Below are positions 37,838 through 47,532 of a stretch of DNA of 64,000 nucleotides, piece after piece. Position 1 is the first letter of the stretch. Each line of letters starts with the position of its first letter. Both the position numbers and the translations under genes were made by a program. The notes beneath the pieces are model-generated. The model saw only the letters and a list, made by a program, of their open reading frames with translations. It had not been told where the DNA came from and did not search any database. The stretch comes from Pseudomonas ekonensis (GTDB lineage Bacteria; Pseudomonadota; Gammaproteobacteria; Pseudomonadales; Pseudomonadaceae): assembly GCF_019145435.1 (NCBI RefSeq), contig NZ_JAHSTS010000002.1:496001-560000 (forward strand). Reading direction: 5' to 3'.

Positions 37838-39262
37838 ATGAACACTTCTATCAGTACCGCCTACAACTACAAGGTGGTCCGCCAATTCGCCATTATGACG
37901 GTGGTGTGGGGCATCGTCGGCATGGGCCTCGGGGTTTTTCTCGCGGCCCAATTGGTCTGGCCCGAACTCAACTTCAACCTGCCGTGGACCAGCTTCGGCC
38001 GCCTGCGCCCGCTGCACACCAACGCGGTGATCTTCGCGTTCGGCGGCTGTGCCTTGTTCGCCAGTTCGTTCTACTCGGTCCAGCGCACCTGCCAGACGCA
38101 ACTGTTCGCGCCGAAGATCGCCGCGTTCTGCTTCTGGGGCTGGCAACTGGTGATCCTGCTGGCGGCCATCAGCCTGCCGCTGGGCTACACCAGCTCCAAG
38201 GAATACGCCGAGCTGGAATGGCCGATCGACATCCTGATCACCATCGTCTGGGTCGCCTACGCCATCGTGTTCTTCGGCACGGTGATGAAGCGCAACACCA
38301 AGCACATCTATGTGGGCAACTGGTTCTTCGGCGGCTTCATCATCACCGTGGCGATCCTGCACATCGTCAACAACCTTGAGTTGCCGGTGAGCCTGACCAA
38401 GTCCTATTCGGTGTACGCCGGCGCCACCGACGCCATGGTGCAGTGGTGGTACGGCCACAACGCCGTGGGCTTCTTCCTCACCGCAGGCTTCCTGGGGATG
38501 ATGTACTACTTCGTGCCCAAGCAGGCCGAACGTCCGGTGTACTCGTATCGCCTGTCGATCGTGCACTTCTGGGCGCTGATCACCCTGTACATCTGGGCAG
38601 GTCCCCACCACCTGCACTACACCGCGCTGCCGGACTGGGCGCAGTCGCTGGGCATGGTGATGTCGCTGGTGCTGCTGGCCCCGAGCTGGGGCGGCATGAT
38701 CAACGGCATGATGACCCTCTCGGGCGCCTGGCATAAGCTGCGCAGCGACCCGATCCTACGCTTCCTCGTGGTCTCCCTGGCGTTCTACGGCATGTCGACC
38801 TTCGAAGGCCCGATGATGGCCATCAAGACCGTCAACGCCCTCTCCCACTACACCGACTGGACCATCGGCCACGTGCACGCCGGCGCCCTCGGTTGGGTGG
38901 CGATGATCTCCATCGGCGCGCTGTACCACATGATCCCGAAAGTCTTCGGCAAAGAGCAGATGCACAGCATCGGCCTGATCAACGCGCACTTCTGGCTCGC
39001 CACCATCGGCACCGTGCTCTACATCGCCTCGATGTGGGTCAACGGCATCGCCCAGGGCCTGATGTGGCGTGCGGTGAACGAGGACGGCACCCTGACCTAC
39101 TCCTTCGTCGAGACCCTGGTGGCCAGCCACCCAGGCTTCGTCGTGCGGCTGATCGGCGGCGCGATCTTCCTCAGCGGCATGCTGCTGATGGCTTACAACA
39201 CCTGGCGCACCGTGCGGGCCTCGCAGCCTGCAGACGTCGTTGCCGCCGCGCAGATGGCCTGA
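37838..39262 (+). CDS. ccoN: cbb3-type cytochrome c oxidase subunit I (first copy)
   Basis: The 474-residue catalytic subunit of the high-affinity cbb3 oxidase, with about 12 membrane segments; it reduces O2 at the haem b3-CuB centre. Ligand-bearing motifs are present: [25 protein letters not shown] and [11 protein letters not shown]. Start [12 protein letters not shown] (37838) has GGGGA upstream; longer in-frame starts run into the divergent gene. It is first of ccoNOQP and corresponds by position to the ANR-controlled cco2 operon of P. aeruginosa. It is very similar to the second ccoN at 41516, with long nearly identical DNA stretches in the 3' half. Confidence 0.95.
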
Positions 39263-39272
39263 GGAGTCCGCC

Positions 39273-39881
39273 ATGAAACACGAAACGATTGAAAAGAACG
39301 TCGGCCTCCTGATGCTGCTCATGGTGTTCGCCGTGAGCATCGGCGGCCTGACCCAGATCGTCCCGCTGTTCTTCCAGGACGTGACCAACAAGCCGGTGGA
39401 AGGCATGAAGCCCTACACCGCGCTGCAACTGGAAGGCCGCGACATCTATATCCGCGAAGGCTGCGTCGGCTGCCATTCGCAGATGGTGCGGCCGTTCCGC
39501 GCCGAGACCGAACGCTACGGCCACTACTCCGTCGCCGGCGAAAGCGTGTGGGACCACCCGTTCCTGTGGGGCTCCAAGCGCACCGGCCCGGACCTGGCCC
39601 GCGTCGGCGGCCGCTACTCGGACGACTGGCACCGCGCGCACCTGTACAACCCGCGCAACGTGGTGCCGGAGTCGAAGATGCCGGCCTACCCGTGGCTGGT
39701 GACCCAGGCGGTCGACAGCAGCCACACCGAAACCAAGCTCAAGGCCATGCGCACCCTCGGCGTGCCGTACACCGACGACGACATCGGCGGCGCGGTGGCC
39801 AGCCTCAAGGGCAAGACCGAAATGGACGCCCTCGTCTCCTACCTGCAAGTGCTCGGCACTGCGATCAAGAGCAAGAGGTGA
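39273..39881 (+). CDS. ccoO: cbb3-type cytochrome c oxidase subunit II (first copy)
   Basis: A 202-residue membrane-anchored mono-haem cytochrome c. One N-terminal transmembrane helix (about 10-32) precedes the CVGCH haem c site near residue 66; axial Met candidates follow in ESKMPAYPW. It relays electrons from CcoP to CcoN. ATG 39273 has GAGGAG upstream. It lies 10 bases after ccoN and three before ccoQ. Almost identical to the copy at 42958 in the central part. Confidence 0.95.
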
Positions 39882-39884
39882 GCC

Positions 39885-40085
39885 ATGGTCATTGAAATGA
39901 GCACAGGGCTGATCCGCGGCCTGGGCACCGTTGTCGTGTTCGTGGCCTTCGTCGGCCTGACCCTGTGGGTGTTCAACGGCAAGCGCCAACCGGAATTCGC
40001 CGAAGCGCGCCTGCTGCCGTTCGCCGACGAACCGCAACCCGACACCCCCCAAGAATCTGCACCAACAAGGAGTACCCGGCCATGA
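39885..40085 (+). CDS. ccoQ: cbb3-type cytochrome oxidase subunit CcoQ (first copy)
   Basis: A 66-residue single-span protein (hydrophobic stretch about 12-30, then FNGKRQPEF) typical of CcoQ, which stabilises the oxidase complex. The stop overlaps the ccoP start (ATGA), so the two are coupled. The C-terminal tail is Pro/Thr-rich and differs from the second copy. Confidence 0.9.
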   Translation: MVIEMSTGLIRGLGTVVVFVAFVGLTLWVFNGKRQPEFAEARLLPFADEPQPDTPQESAPTRSTRP

Positions 40086-41035
40086 CCACCTTCTGGAGTA
40101 CGTGGATCTGCGTACTGACCATCGGCAGCCTGATCGGCCTGACCTGGCTGCTGGTCGGCACCCGCCGGGGCGAGACCAAGGGCAGCGTCGACCAGACCAT
40201 GGGCCACAGCTTCGACGGCATCGAGGAGTACGACAACCCGCTGCCGCAGTGGTGGTTCATGCTGTTCGCCGGCACGCTGGTGTTTTCCGTCGGCTACCTG
40301 ATCCTTTATCCGGGCCTGGGCAACTGGAAAGGCATCCTGCCCGGCTACGAGAACGGCTGGACCGGCGAGCACGAGTGGGAAAAGGAAATGGCCAAGGCCG
40401 ACGCCAAGTTCGGGCCGATCTTCGCCAAGTTCGCGGCGATGCCGGTGGAAGAAGTGGCGAAAGATCCCCAGGCGCTGAAGATGGGCGGCCGCCTGTTCGC
40501 CTCCAACTGCTCGGTGTGCCACGGCTCCGACGCCAAGGGCGCCTTCGGCTTCCCCAACCTGACCGACAGCGACTGGCGCTGGGGCGGCAGCGCCGACACC
40601 ATCAAGGCCACCATCATGGGCGGGCGGATGGCGGCGATGCCGGCCTGGGGCGAAGTGCTGGGCGAGGCCGGCGTGAAGAACGTCGCCGCGTATGTGCGCC
40701 ACGGCCTGGCCGGCCTGCCGCTGCCGGCGGACAGCAAGGCCGACCTGCAGGCCGGTCAGCAAGCGTTCAGCACCACCTGCGTCGCCTGCCACGGGGCCAA
40801 CGGCCAGGGCACCGAAGCCATGGGCGCGCCGAACCTGACGCACCCGGCCGGCTTCATCTACGGCACCGGCCTGACCCAACTGGAGCAGACCATCCGCCAT
40901 GGCCGCCAGGGCCACATGCCGGCGCAGAGCGAATTGCTCGGCAACGATAAAGTGCAATTGGTGGCTGCTTATGTGTACAGCCTGTCGCACAAACTGAATA
41001 CAGAGAACCTGCAAGCCGAAGGCAAAAAAGAGTAG
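40082..41035 (+). CDS. ccoP: cbb3-type cytochrome c oxidase subunit III, di-haem (first copy)
   Basis: A 317-residue protein with two N-terminal membrane helices and two haem c sites, [11 protein letters not shown] (near 142) and [11 protein letters not shown] (near 230). It accepts electrons from soluble cytochromes and passes them to CcoO. The start ATG overlaps the ccoQ stop. The N-terminal [15 protein letters not shown] signature is conserved. It lacks an insertion of about 10 residues seen after GLLPGYNY in the second copy. Confidence 0.95.
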   Translation: MTTFWSTWICVLTIGSLIGLTWLLVGTRRGETKGSVDQTMGHSFDGIEEYDNPLPQWWFMLFAGTLVFSVGYLILYPGLGNWKGILPGYENGWTGEHEWEKEMAKADAKFGPIFAKFAAMPVEEVAKDPQALKMGGRLFASNCSVCHGSDAKGAFGFPNLTDSDWRWGGSADTIKATIMGGRMAAMPAWGEVLGEAGVKNVAAYVRHGLAGLPLPADSKADLQAGQQAFSTTCVACHGANGQGTEAMGAPNLTHPAGFIYGTGLTQLEQTIRHGRQGHMPAQSELLGNDKVQLVAAYVYSLSHKLNTENLQAEGKKE

Positions 41036-41515
41036 TCCCTGCCCCTCCACTGCCGCATCCGTCCGGATGCGGCAGTTCCCTTCCCCTTTGCGACCCATTG
41101 TCGCACCCTGTCTGGCGCCTGCCTTTCGAATCCCCGGATTCACGACTACGCTTGCTCGATGCGGACCGGTCCGTGCCGGTTCCAGGTCGACCCCAACGGA
41201 TGTGTTCGACGAATCGGCTGACGGGATGGCCGCAAGCGCCGGTGAATACCGGCTGTCGTGCCGAATGCCATCCGTCGCCCGAACCGGGCTTTTGAACACA
41301 CCCCGTTACAGGTGATCTGGACCGATCACTTTTCCGCTCCGCCGGGACATTTTTCCCGAGGGTGATTTTGTCCCTACGCGGAACATGGAAAGGCCGCAGA
41401 ATCAGCGTTGGAAAGCATTGACCCAGGTCATGGCGCGTTGCATTGACCCCCTGCTTTCTCCATACTTGCGGCCGATTTCAATCCTAATAAAACACCCAAA
41501 CCGTGGAACCTTAGA
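41036..41515. other. Intergenic region between the two cco operons
   Basis: 480 bases without a supported gene. It contains a short palindrome GTGATC-N6-GATCAC (41312-41329) and a weak ANR-like site TTGACCCAGGTCAT (41418-41431), 84 bases before the second ccoN. In P. aeruginosa the equivalent operon (cco1) is largely constitutive, which a weak site would fit. Confidence 0.5.
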
Positions 41516-42958
41516 ATGAGCACAGCAATCAGTCCGACTGCTTATAACTATAAGGTAGTCCGCCAGTTCGCCATCATGACGGTGGTCTGGGGGATCCTTG
41601 GCATGGGGCTCGGTGTCTTCATCGCCTCGCAACTGGTCTGGCCGGAACTGAACTTCGGTCTGCCGTGGACGAGCTTTGGACGCCTTCGCCCGTTGCACAC
41701 AAACCTGGTGATTTTTGCCTTCGGCGGATGTGCACTGTTTGCCACTTCCTACTATGTCGTGCAGCGAACCTGCCAGACGCGACTGATTTCCGACAGCCTC
41801 GCGGCCTTCACCTTCTGGGGCTGGCAAGCGGTGATCGTCGGCGCGATCATTACCTTGCCGATGGGTTTCACCACCACCAAGGAATACGCTGAACTGGAGT
41901 GGCCGCTGGCCATTCTGCTGGCCATTGTCTGGGTCACCTACGGTCTGGTGTTCTTCGGCACCATCACCAAGCGCAAGACCAAGCACATCTACGTGGGCAA
42001 CTGGTTCTACGGCGCCTTCATCGTCGTGACCGCGATGCTGCACATCGTCAACCACATGTCGCTGCCGGTCAGCCTGTTCAAGTCCTACTCCGCCTACTCC
42101 GGCGCGACCGACGCGATGATCCAGTGGTGGTACGGCCACAACGCCGTGGGCTTCTTCCTGACCACCGGCTTCCTGGGGATGATGTACTACTTCGTGCCGA
42201 AGCAGGCCGAGCGTCCGATCTACTCCTATCGCCTGTCCATCGTGCACTTCTGGGCCCTGATCACTCTGTACATCTGGGCAGGTCCCCACCACCTGCACTA
42301 CACCGCGCTGCCGGATTGGGCACAATCGCTGGGCATGGCGATGTCGATCATCCTGCTGGCCCCGAGCTGGGGCGGCATGATCAACGGCATGATGACCCTG
42401 TCGGGCGCCTGGCATAAGTTGCGCACCGACCCGATCCTGCGCTTCCTCGTGGTCTCCCTGGCGTTCTACGGCATGTCGACCTTCGAAGGCCCGATGATGG
42501 CCATCAAGACCGTCAACTCGCTCTCCCACTACACCGACTGGACCATCGGCCACGTGCACGCCGGCGCCCTCGGCTGGGTGGCGATGATCTCCATCGGCGC
42601 GATCTACCACATGATCCCGAAACTGTTCGGCCGTGCGCAGATGCACAGCACCGGCCTGATCAACGCGCACTTCTGGCTCGCCACCATCGGCACCGTGCTG
42701 TACATCGCCTCGATGTGGGTCAACGGCATCACCCAGGGCCTGATGTGGCGTGCGATCAACGACGACGGCACCCTCACCTACTCGTTCGTCGAAGCGCTGC
42801 AGGCCAGCCATCCGGGCTTCATCGTCCGCGCCCTGGGCGGTGCGTTCTTCGCCAGCGGCATGCTGCTGATGGCGTACAACGTATGGCGCACCGTGCGCGC
42901 CTCGAACCCGGCCGAAGCCGAAGCCGCCGCCAAGATCGCTGTCGTTGGAGCTCACTGA
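41516..42958 (+). CDS. ccoN: cbb3-type cytochrome c oxidase subunit I (second copy)
   Basis: A 480-residue CcoN with the same His-ligand motifs as the first copy ([36 protein letters not shown]). Start [13 protein letters not shown]; weak GGAA upstream. By order it corresponds to ccoN1 of P. aeruginosa, since ccoGHIS follow this copy. Its stop overlaps the ccoO start (TGATG). Its 5' third diverges from the first copy, while much of the 3' half is nearly identical even at silent sites, suggesting gene conversion. Confidence 0.95.
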   Translation: MSTAISPTAYNYKVVRQFAIMTVVWGILGMGLGVFIASQLVWPELNFGLPWTSFGRLRPLHTNLVIFAFGGCALFATSYYVVQRTCQTRLISDSLAAFTFWGWQAVIVGAIITLPMGFTTTKEYAELEWPLAILLAIVWVTYGLVFFGTITKRKTKHIYVGNWFYGAFIVVTAMLHIVNHMSLPVSLFKSYSAYSGATDAMIQWWYGHNAVGFFLTTGFLGMMYYFVPKQAERPIYSYRLSIVHFWALITLYIWAGPHHLHYTALPDWAQSLGMAMSIILLAPSWGGMINGMMTLSGAWHKLRTDPILRFLVVSLAFYGMSTFEGPMMAIKTVNSLSHYTDWTIGHVHAGALGWVAMISIGAIYHMIPKLFGRAQMHSTGLINAHFWLATIGTVLYIASMWVNGITQGLMWRAINDDGTLTYSFVEALQASHPGFIVRALGGAFFASGMLLMAYNVWRTVRASNPAEAEAAAKIAVVGAH

Positions 42959-43566
42959 TGAAGCATGAAGCCGTTGAGAAGAACATTGGCCTGCTGGCCT
43001 TCTTCATGGTCATCGCCGTCAGCGTCGGCGGCCTGACCCAGATCGTCCCGCTGTTTTTCCAGGATGTCACCAACAAGCCGGTCGAAGGCATGAAGCCGCG
43101 CACCGCCCTTGAACTGGAAGGCCGCGACGTCTACATCGCCAACGGATGCGTCGGCTGCCACTCGCAGATGATCCGTCCGTTCCGCGCCGAAACCGAACGT
43201 TACGGCCACTACTCCGTCGCCGGCGAAAGCGTCTGGGACCACCCGTTCCTGTGGGGCTCCAAGCGCACCGGCCCGGACCTGGCCCGCGTCGGCGGCCGCT
43301 ACTCCGACGACTGGCAGCGTGCGCACCTGTACAACCCGCGCAACGTCGTCCCCGAGTCGAAAATGCCGGCTTACCCGTTCCTCGTGGAAAACAAGCTCGA
43401 CGGCAAAGACACTGCCAAGAAAATGGAGGTCCTGCGCTCGCTCGGCGTCCCTTACACCGACGAAGACATCGCCGGTGCGAAGGATGCCGTCAAAGGCAAG
43501 ACCGAAATGGACGCGCTGGTGGCCTATCTGCAAGGCCTGGGCACCATCATCAAAAGCAAACGGTGA
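42958..43566 (+). CDS. ccoO: cbb3-type cytochrome c oxidase subunit II (second copy)
   Basis: A 202-residue mono-haem subunit with one N-terminal helix and CVGCH near residue 66. The start at 42958 overlaps the ccoN stop (TGATG). The C-terminal third ([19 protein letters not shown]...) differs from the first copy, while the haem region is almost identical. Confidence 0.95.
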   Translation: MKHEAVEKNIGLLAFFMVIAVSVGGLTQIVPLFFQDVTNKPVEGMKPRTALELEGRDVYIANGCVGCHSQMIRPFRAETERYGHYSVAGESVWDHPFLWGSKRTGPDLARVGGRYSDDWQRAHLYNPRNVVPESKMPAYPFLVENKLDGKDTAKKMEVLRSLGVPYTDEDIAGAKDAVKGKTEMDALVAYLQGLGTIIKSKR

Positions 43567-43572
43567 TTCTTC

Positions 43573-43758
43573 ATGGATATCGGGATGATTCGCGGCCTGG
43601 GCACCGTTGTCGTGATGGTGGCTTTCATCGGTCTGGCACTGTGGGTGTTCAGCCCCAAGCGCAAGTCAGAGTTCGAAGACGCGACCTTGCTGCCTTTTGC
43701 GGATGATCCCGAAGCCATCAAGCACGTCGAGCAAGCTTCTAGGAGTAACAAAGAATGA
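43573..43758 (+). CDS. ccoQ: cbb3-type cytochrome oxidase subunit CcoQ (second copy)
   Basis: A 61-residue single-span protein ([18 protein letters not shown]...), with the [21 protein letters not shown] tail typical of CcoQ. Its stop overlaps the ccoP start (ATGA). Confidence 0.9.
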   Translation: MDIGMIRGLGTVVVMVAFIGLALWVFSPKRKSEFEDATLLPFADDPEAIKHVEQASRSNKE

Positions 43759-44738
43759 CTACATTCTGGAGTCTGTACGTCACAGTCCTCAGTCTCGGTA
43801 CGATCTTTTCCCTGACCTGGCTGTTGCTGTCGACCCGCAAGGGCCAGCGCGCCGAGCAGACCGACGAGACCGTCGGCCACTCTTTCGACGGGATCGAAGA
43901 GTACGACAACCCCCTGCCCAAATGGTGGTTCATGCTGTTCGTGGGCACCATCGTCTTCGCCCTGGGCTACCTGGTGCTGTACCCGGGCCTGGGCAACTGG
44001 AAAGGCCTGCTGCCCGGCTACAACTACCTCGACAACGAGAAGCAGACCGCGTTCGCCAACGGCCAGACCGGCTGGACCGGCGTGCACGAGTGGGAAAAGG
44101 AAATGGCCCGTTCGGACGCCAAGTTCGGTCCGATCTTCGCCAAGTTCGCCGCCATGCCGATCGAAGACGTGGCCAAGGATCCCCAGGCCCTGAAGATGGG
44201 CGGCCGTTTGTTCGCCTCCAACTGCTCGGTCTGCCACGGCTCCGACGCCAAAGGCGCCTACGGCTTCCCGAACCTGACCGACGCCGACTGGCGCTGGGGC
44301 GGCGAGCCGGAAACCATCAAGACCACCATCATGGGCGGTCGCCACGCGGTGATGCCGGCCTGGGCCGACGTGATCGGTGAGCAAGGCGTGGCCGACGTGG
44401 CCGCGTTCGTGCTGACCAACCTCGACGGGCGCAAGCTGCCTGAAGGCACCAAGGCCGATCCGGCCAACGGCCAGAAGCTGTTCGCCGCCAACTGCGTGGC
44501 CTGCCACGGTCCGGAAGGCAAAGGCACCCCTGCCATGGGCGCACCCAACCTGACCCACCCGGCGGCGTTCATCTACGGCTCGAGCTTCGCCCAGCTGCAG
44601 CAGACCATCCGTTACGGCCGCCAGGGCCAGATGCCTGCCCAGGAGCAGCTGCAAGGCAACGACAAGGTGCACCTGCTGGCCGCCTACGTCTACAGCCTGT
44701 CCCACGGTGAAAAAGCGCCGGAAACCCAAGCCGAGTAA
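43755..44738 (+). CDS. ccoP: cbb3-type cytochrome c oxidase subunit III, di-haem (second copy)
   Basis: A 327-residue di-haem subunit with two membrane helices and haem sites [11 protein letters not shown] and [11 protein letters not shown]. It includes an inter-domain segment ([15 protein letters not shown]) missing from the first copy. It overlaps ccoQ by four bases and ends the second operon before a strong terminator. Confidence 0.95.
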   Translation: MTTFWSLYVTVLSLGTIFSLTWLLLSTRKGQRAEQTDETVGHSFDGIEEYDNPLPKWWFMLFVGTIVFALGYLVLYPGLGNWKGLLPGYNYLDNEKQTAFANGQTGWTGVHEWEKEMARSDAKFGPIFAKFAAMPIEDVAKDPQALKMGGRLFASNCSVCHGSDAKGAYGFPNLTDADWRWGGEPETIKTTIMGGRHAVMPAWADVIGEQGVADVAAFVLTNLDGRKLPEGTKADPANGQKLFAANCVACHGPEGKGTPAMGAPNLTHPAAFIYGSSFAQLQQTIRYGRQGQMPAQEQLQGNDKVHLLAAYVYSLSHGEKAPETQAE

Positions 44739-44760
44739 TCCGGACGCATGCTGCAACCAA

Positions 44761-44792
44761 AAGCCCCGCCAGATCCCTGGCGGGGCTTTTTC
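44761..44792 (+). terminator. Rho-independent terminator after the second cco operon
   Basis: AAAGCCCCGCCA (44761-44772) pairs with TGGCGGGGCTTT, followed by a T tract, 22 bases after the ccoP stop. Confidence 0.9.
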
Positions 44793-44965
44793 GTTTTCGG
44801 CGACCGACACCGCTGGACAAGACCTTCACCCGCCTGCCCTGCCCTTACATTTCGCAACCCAAATTGATTGGGCCAAAACCGGCGAAGACGATAGCGTTCG
44901 TGCTCGGATGGCGGGCCGGCGCCCACTTTCCACTCCCGATAATCAAGCTGCAAGGAAGCATCTGG

Positions 44966-45175
44966 ATGAACCACTGCGAATCACCCGCAACAGAAGACAC
45001 CGAGACCCCGAACGCCGAGCAGGAAAATGAACATGAACATGAACATGAGACCGAAGCGACGGCAGGGCTCGACGTCCTTTCCTTCCGGGCACACGACGGC
45101 GAAACCAGGAAGGAACCCCTGAAGAAGCCCCACAACAGCGGGCTCGACAGCCTGGGAGGCGGTCGCCTTCCGTGA
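44966..45175 (+). CDS. Possible small His/Glu-rich protein, 69 aa
   Basis: ATG 44966 has a well-spaced AAGGA and opens a 69-codon frame beginning MNHCESPATEDTE, with an alternating NEHEHEHETE stretch. The family is unknown. The His/Glu repeat could bind metal, and the location between oxidase structural and copper-maturation genes makes that attractive, but low-complexity frames can arise by chance. The rest of the 700-base gap (44739-45439) holds only a terminator, a hairpin near 45191-45216 and an ANR-like site. Confidence 0.35.
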   Translation: MNHCESPATEDTETPNAEQENEHEHEHETEATAGLDVLSFRAHDGETRKEPLKKPHNSGLDSLGGGRLP

Positions 45176-45261
45176 CCCCTCCAGGGCATAACGGAGCGCG
45201 GCGCCTGCGCTGCGCTCCACCGTCAACCGCCAGGTCGGCAGACGTAATCGTCTATAGTCAA

Positions 45262-45275
45262 TTGACCTGCATCAT
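45262..45275 (+). promoter_or_regulatory. ANR-like site upstream of ccoG
   Basis: TTGACCTGCATCAT matches eight of ten defined positions of TTGAT-N4-ATCAA. It is 164 bases before ccoG. Plausible given the regulon, but imperfect. Confidence 0.35.
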
Positions 45276-45439
45276 GCTTTGCTGCATTCGCTACACCATT
45301 CAAGATTTTTCCCCAACGCGACCAAAGGTCGCACCCTTGAGCCAGAGCGACAGGCGTATCATTGCGCCACTGCAACACCCCTTTCTGACCCCGGTCGGCA
45401 CGCATCGACCGAGGCATTTTTCCACTGCCGTGGGATGCA

Positions 45440-46858
45440 ATGATGAGCAACCAGATTCCGGTACACGACGTCACGCCCCCCAACAAGAACGCAAGCACCA
45501 GCGTCGACCTTTACGCCTCACGAGAAAAGATCTACACCCGCGCCTTCACCGGCCTGTTCCGCAACCTGCGGATGATGGGCGGCACCGTGCTGTTCCTGCT
45601 GTACTTCGGCACGGTCTGGCTCGACTGGGGCGGCCACCAGGCCGTGTGGTGGAACCTGCCGGAGCGCAAGTTCTTCATCTTCGGCGCGACCTTCTGGCCC
45701 CAGGACTTCATCCTGCTGTCGGGCATGCTGATCATCGCCGCGTTCGGCCTGTTCTTCATCACCGTGTACGCCGGCCGCGTCTGGTGCGGCTACACCTGCC
45801 CGCAAAGCGTGTGGACATGGATCTTCATGTGGTGCGAGAAGGTCACCGAAGGCGACCGCAACCAGCGCATCAAACTGGACAAGGCGCCCATGAGCGCCAA
45901 CAAGTTCCTGCGCAAGTTCGCCAAGCATTCGCTGTGGCTGCTGATCGGCTTCGTCACCGGCATGACCTTCGTCGGCTACTTCTCGCCGATCCGCGAACTG
46001 GTGTTCGAGTTCTTCACCGGCCAGGCCGACGGCTGGTCGTACTTCTGGGTCGGGTTCTTCACCCTCGCCACCTACGGCAACGCCGGCTGGCTGCGCGAGC
46101 AGGTGTGCATCTACATGTGCCCGTACGCCCGCTTCCAGAGCGTGATGTTCGACAAGGACACCCTGATCGTCTCCTACGACCCGCGCCGGGGCGAAGGCCG
46201 CGGCCCGCGCAAGAAAGGCGCGGACTACAAGGCCCAGGGCCTGGGCGACTGCATCGACTGCACCATGTGCGTCCAGGTCTGCCCGACCGGCATCGACATC
46301 CGCGACGGCCTGCAGATCGAATGCATCGGCTGCGCCGCGTGCATCGACGCCTGCGACAGCATCATGGACAAGATGGACTATCCGCGCGGCCTCATCAGCT
46401 ACACCACCGAACACAACCTGTCCGGGCAGAAGACCCACAAGCTGCGGCCGCGCCTGATCGGCTACGCCGTGGTGCTGCTGGCCATGATCAGCCTGCTGGT
46501 GACCGCGTTCTTCATGCGCTCGCTGGTCGGCTTCGACGTCAGCAAGGACCGCGTGCTGTACCGCGAGAACGCCGAAGGCCGGATCGAGAACGTCTACAGC
46601 CTGAAGATCATGAACAAGGACCAGCGCGACCACACCTACGTGCTGGAGGCCGCCGGCCTGCCGGACCTGCGCCTGCAAGGCAAGCGCGAGATCAAGGTGC
46701 CGGCCGGGGAAATCTTCAGCATGCCGGTCGAGCTGTCGAGCGCCCCCGAGCAACTGCCGTCGAGCACCAACGAGGTGAAATTCATCCTCAAGGACGCCGA
46801 TGACGACAGCGTCCACGTTGAAGCCAAGAGCCGATTCATCGGCCCACAAAACCGTTGA
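45440..46858 (+). CDS. ccoG: Cytochrome c oxidase accessory protein CcoG
   Basis: A 472-residue membrane ferredoxin of the FixG/CcoG family with several membrane helices, conserved cysteines in CGYTCPQSVW, and two 4Fe-4S motifs (CIDCTMCVQVCP and CIGCAACIDAC near 270-310). Family members reduce Cu(II) to Cu(I) for delivery to the CuB site of cbb3 oxidase. Either of two adjacent ATGs (45440, 45443) may start it. It is followed 11 bases later by ccoH. Confidence 0.94.
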   Translation: MMSNQIPVHDVTPPNKNASTSVDLYASREKIYTRAFTGLFRNLRMMGGTVLFLLYFGTVWLDWGGHQAVWWNLPERKFFIFGATFWPQDFILLSGMLIIAAFGLFFITVYAGRVWCGYTCPQSVWTWIFMWCEKVTEGDRNQRIKLDKAPMSANKFLRKFAKHSLWLLIGFVTGMTFVGYFSPIRELVFEFFTGQADGWSYFWVGFFTLATYGNAGWLREQVCIYMCPYARFQSVMFDKDTLIVSYDPRRGEGRGPRKKGADYKAQGLGDCIDCTMCVQVCPTGIDIRDGLQIECIGCAACIDACDSIMDKMDYPRGLISYTTEHNLSGQKTHKLRPRLIGYAVVLLAMISLLVTAFFMRSLVGFDVSKDRVLYRENAEGRIENVYSLKIMNKDQRDHTYVLEAAGLPDLRLQGKREIKVPAGEIFSMPVELSSAPEQLPSSTNEVKFILKDADDDSVHVEAKSRFIGPQNR

Positions 46859-46869
46859 GAGAAGTGAAC

Positions 46870-47409
46870 ATGCCCGCAGCCACTGCCGCAAGCCCATGGT
46901 ACAAGCACCTCTGGCCCTGGATCATCATCGGGATCCTGGCCTGCTCGGTGACCCTGACCCTGTCCATGGTGACCATTGCGGTGAACCACCCGGACAACCT
47001 GGTCAACGACAACTACTACGAGGCCGGCAAAGGCATCAACCGCTCGCTGGACCGCGAGCTGCTGGCCCAGACCCTGAACCTGCGCGCCAGCGTGCACCTG
47101 GACGGCGTCACCGGCGAAGTCGACCTGCGCCTGAGCGGCAACAGCCAACCCAAGACCCTGGAGCTGAACCTGATTTCGCCGACCCAGCCGGAGAAAGACC
47201 GCAAGATCGTCCTGACCCGCAGCGAGGCCGAGAACGGCCGCTACATCGGCCAACTGGCGGACAAGATCGAAGGACGCCGGTTCGTCGAGCTGCTCGGCAG
47301 CCAGGACGACCACGTCTGGCGCATGTTCGAAGAGGAGCTGGTCAGCCACGACAAGGATCTGCTGCTGGGCGACGAGCCGCTGCAAGGCGCGGAAGACCTG
47401 GACAAGTAA
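46870..47409 (+). CDS. ccoH: FixH family protein CcoH
   Basis: A 179-residue protein with one N-terminal membrane anchor (about 12-40) and a periplasmic FixH domain, required for stable cbb3 assembly. Start MPAATAASPWYKH; an in-frame ATG 15 bases upstream overlaps the ccoG stop and is less likely. It is followed by a REP-containing gap before ccoI. Confidence 0.9.
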   Translation: MPAATAASPWYKHLWPWIIIGILACSVTLTLSMVTIAVNHPDNLVNDNYYEAGKGINRSLDRELLAQTLNLRASVHLDGVTGEVDLRLSGNSQPKTLELNLISPTQPEKDRKIVLTRSEAENGRYIGQLADKIEGRRFVELLGSQDDHVWRMFEEELVSHDKDLLLGDEPLQGAEDLDK

Positions 47410-47426
47410 AAGGCTGCGCGAAGTAC

Positions 47427-47503
47427 ATTCGCGGGCGGCCCCGCTCCCACACCGTATCTGCGGCGTTCACAGAACCTGTGGGAGCGGGCCTGCTCGCGAT
47501 GAG
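47427..47503. repeat. Inverted REP pair between ccoH and ccoI
   Basis: REP copies at about 47429-47451 and 47476-47502 in opposite orientation. Unusually they sit inside a probable operon, where they could adjust relative mRNA stability. Confidence 0.7.
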
Positions 47504-47532
47504 GCCCTCCCGGACATAAAAGACTCCACCTG

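Noticed and set aside
41312..41329. GTGATC-N6-GATCAC palindrome between cco operons
   Set aside because: Short arms, no second copy elsewhere in the window and no matching regulator; could be chance.
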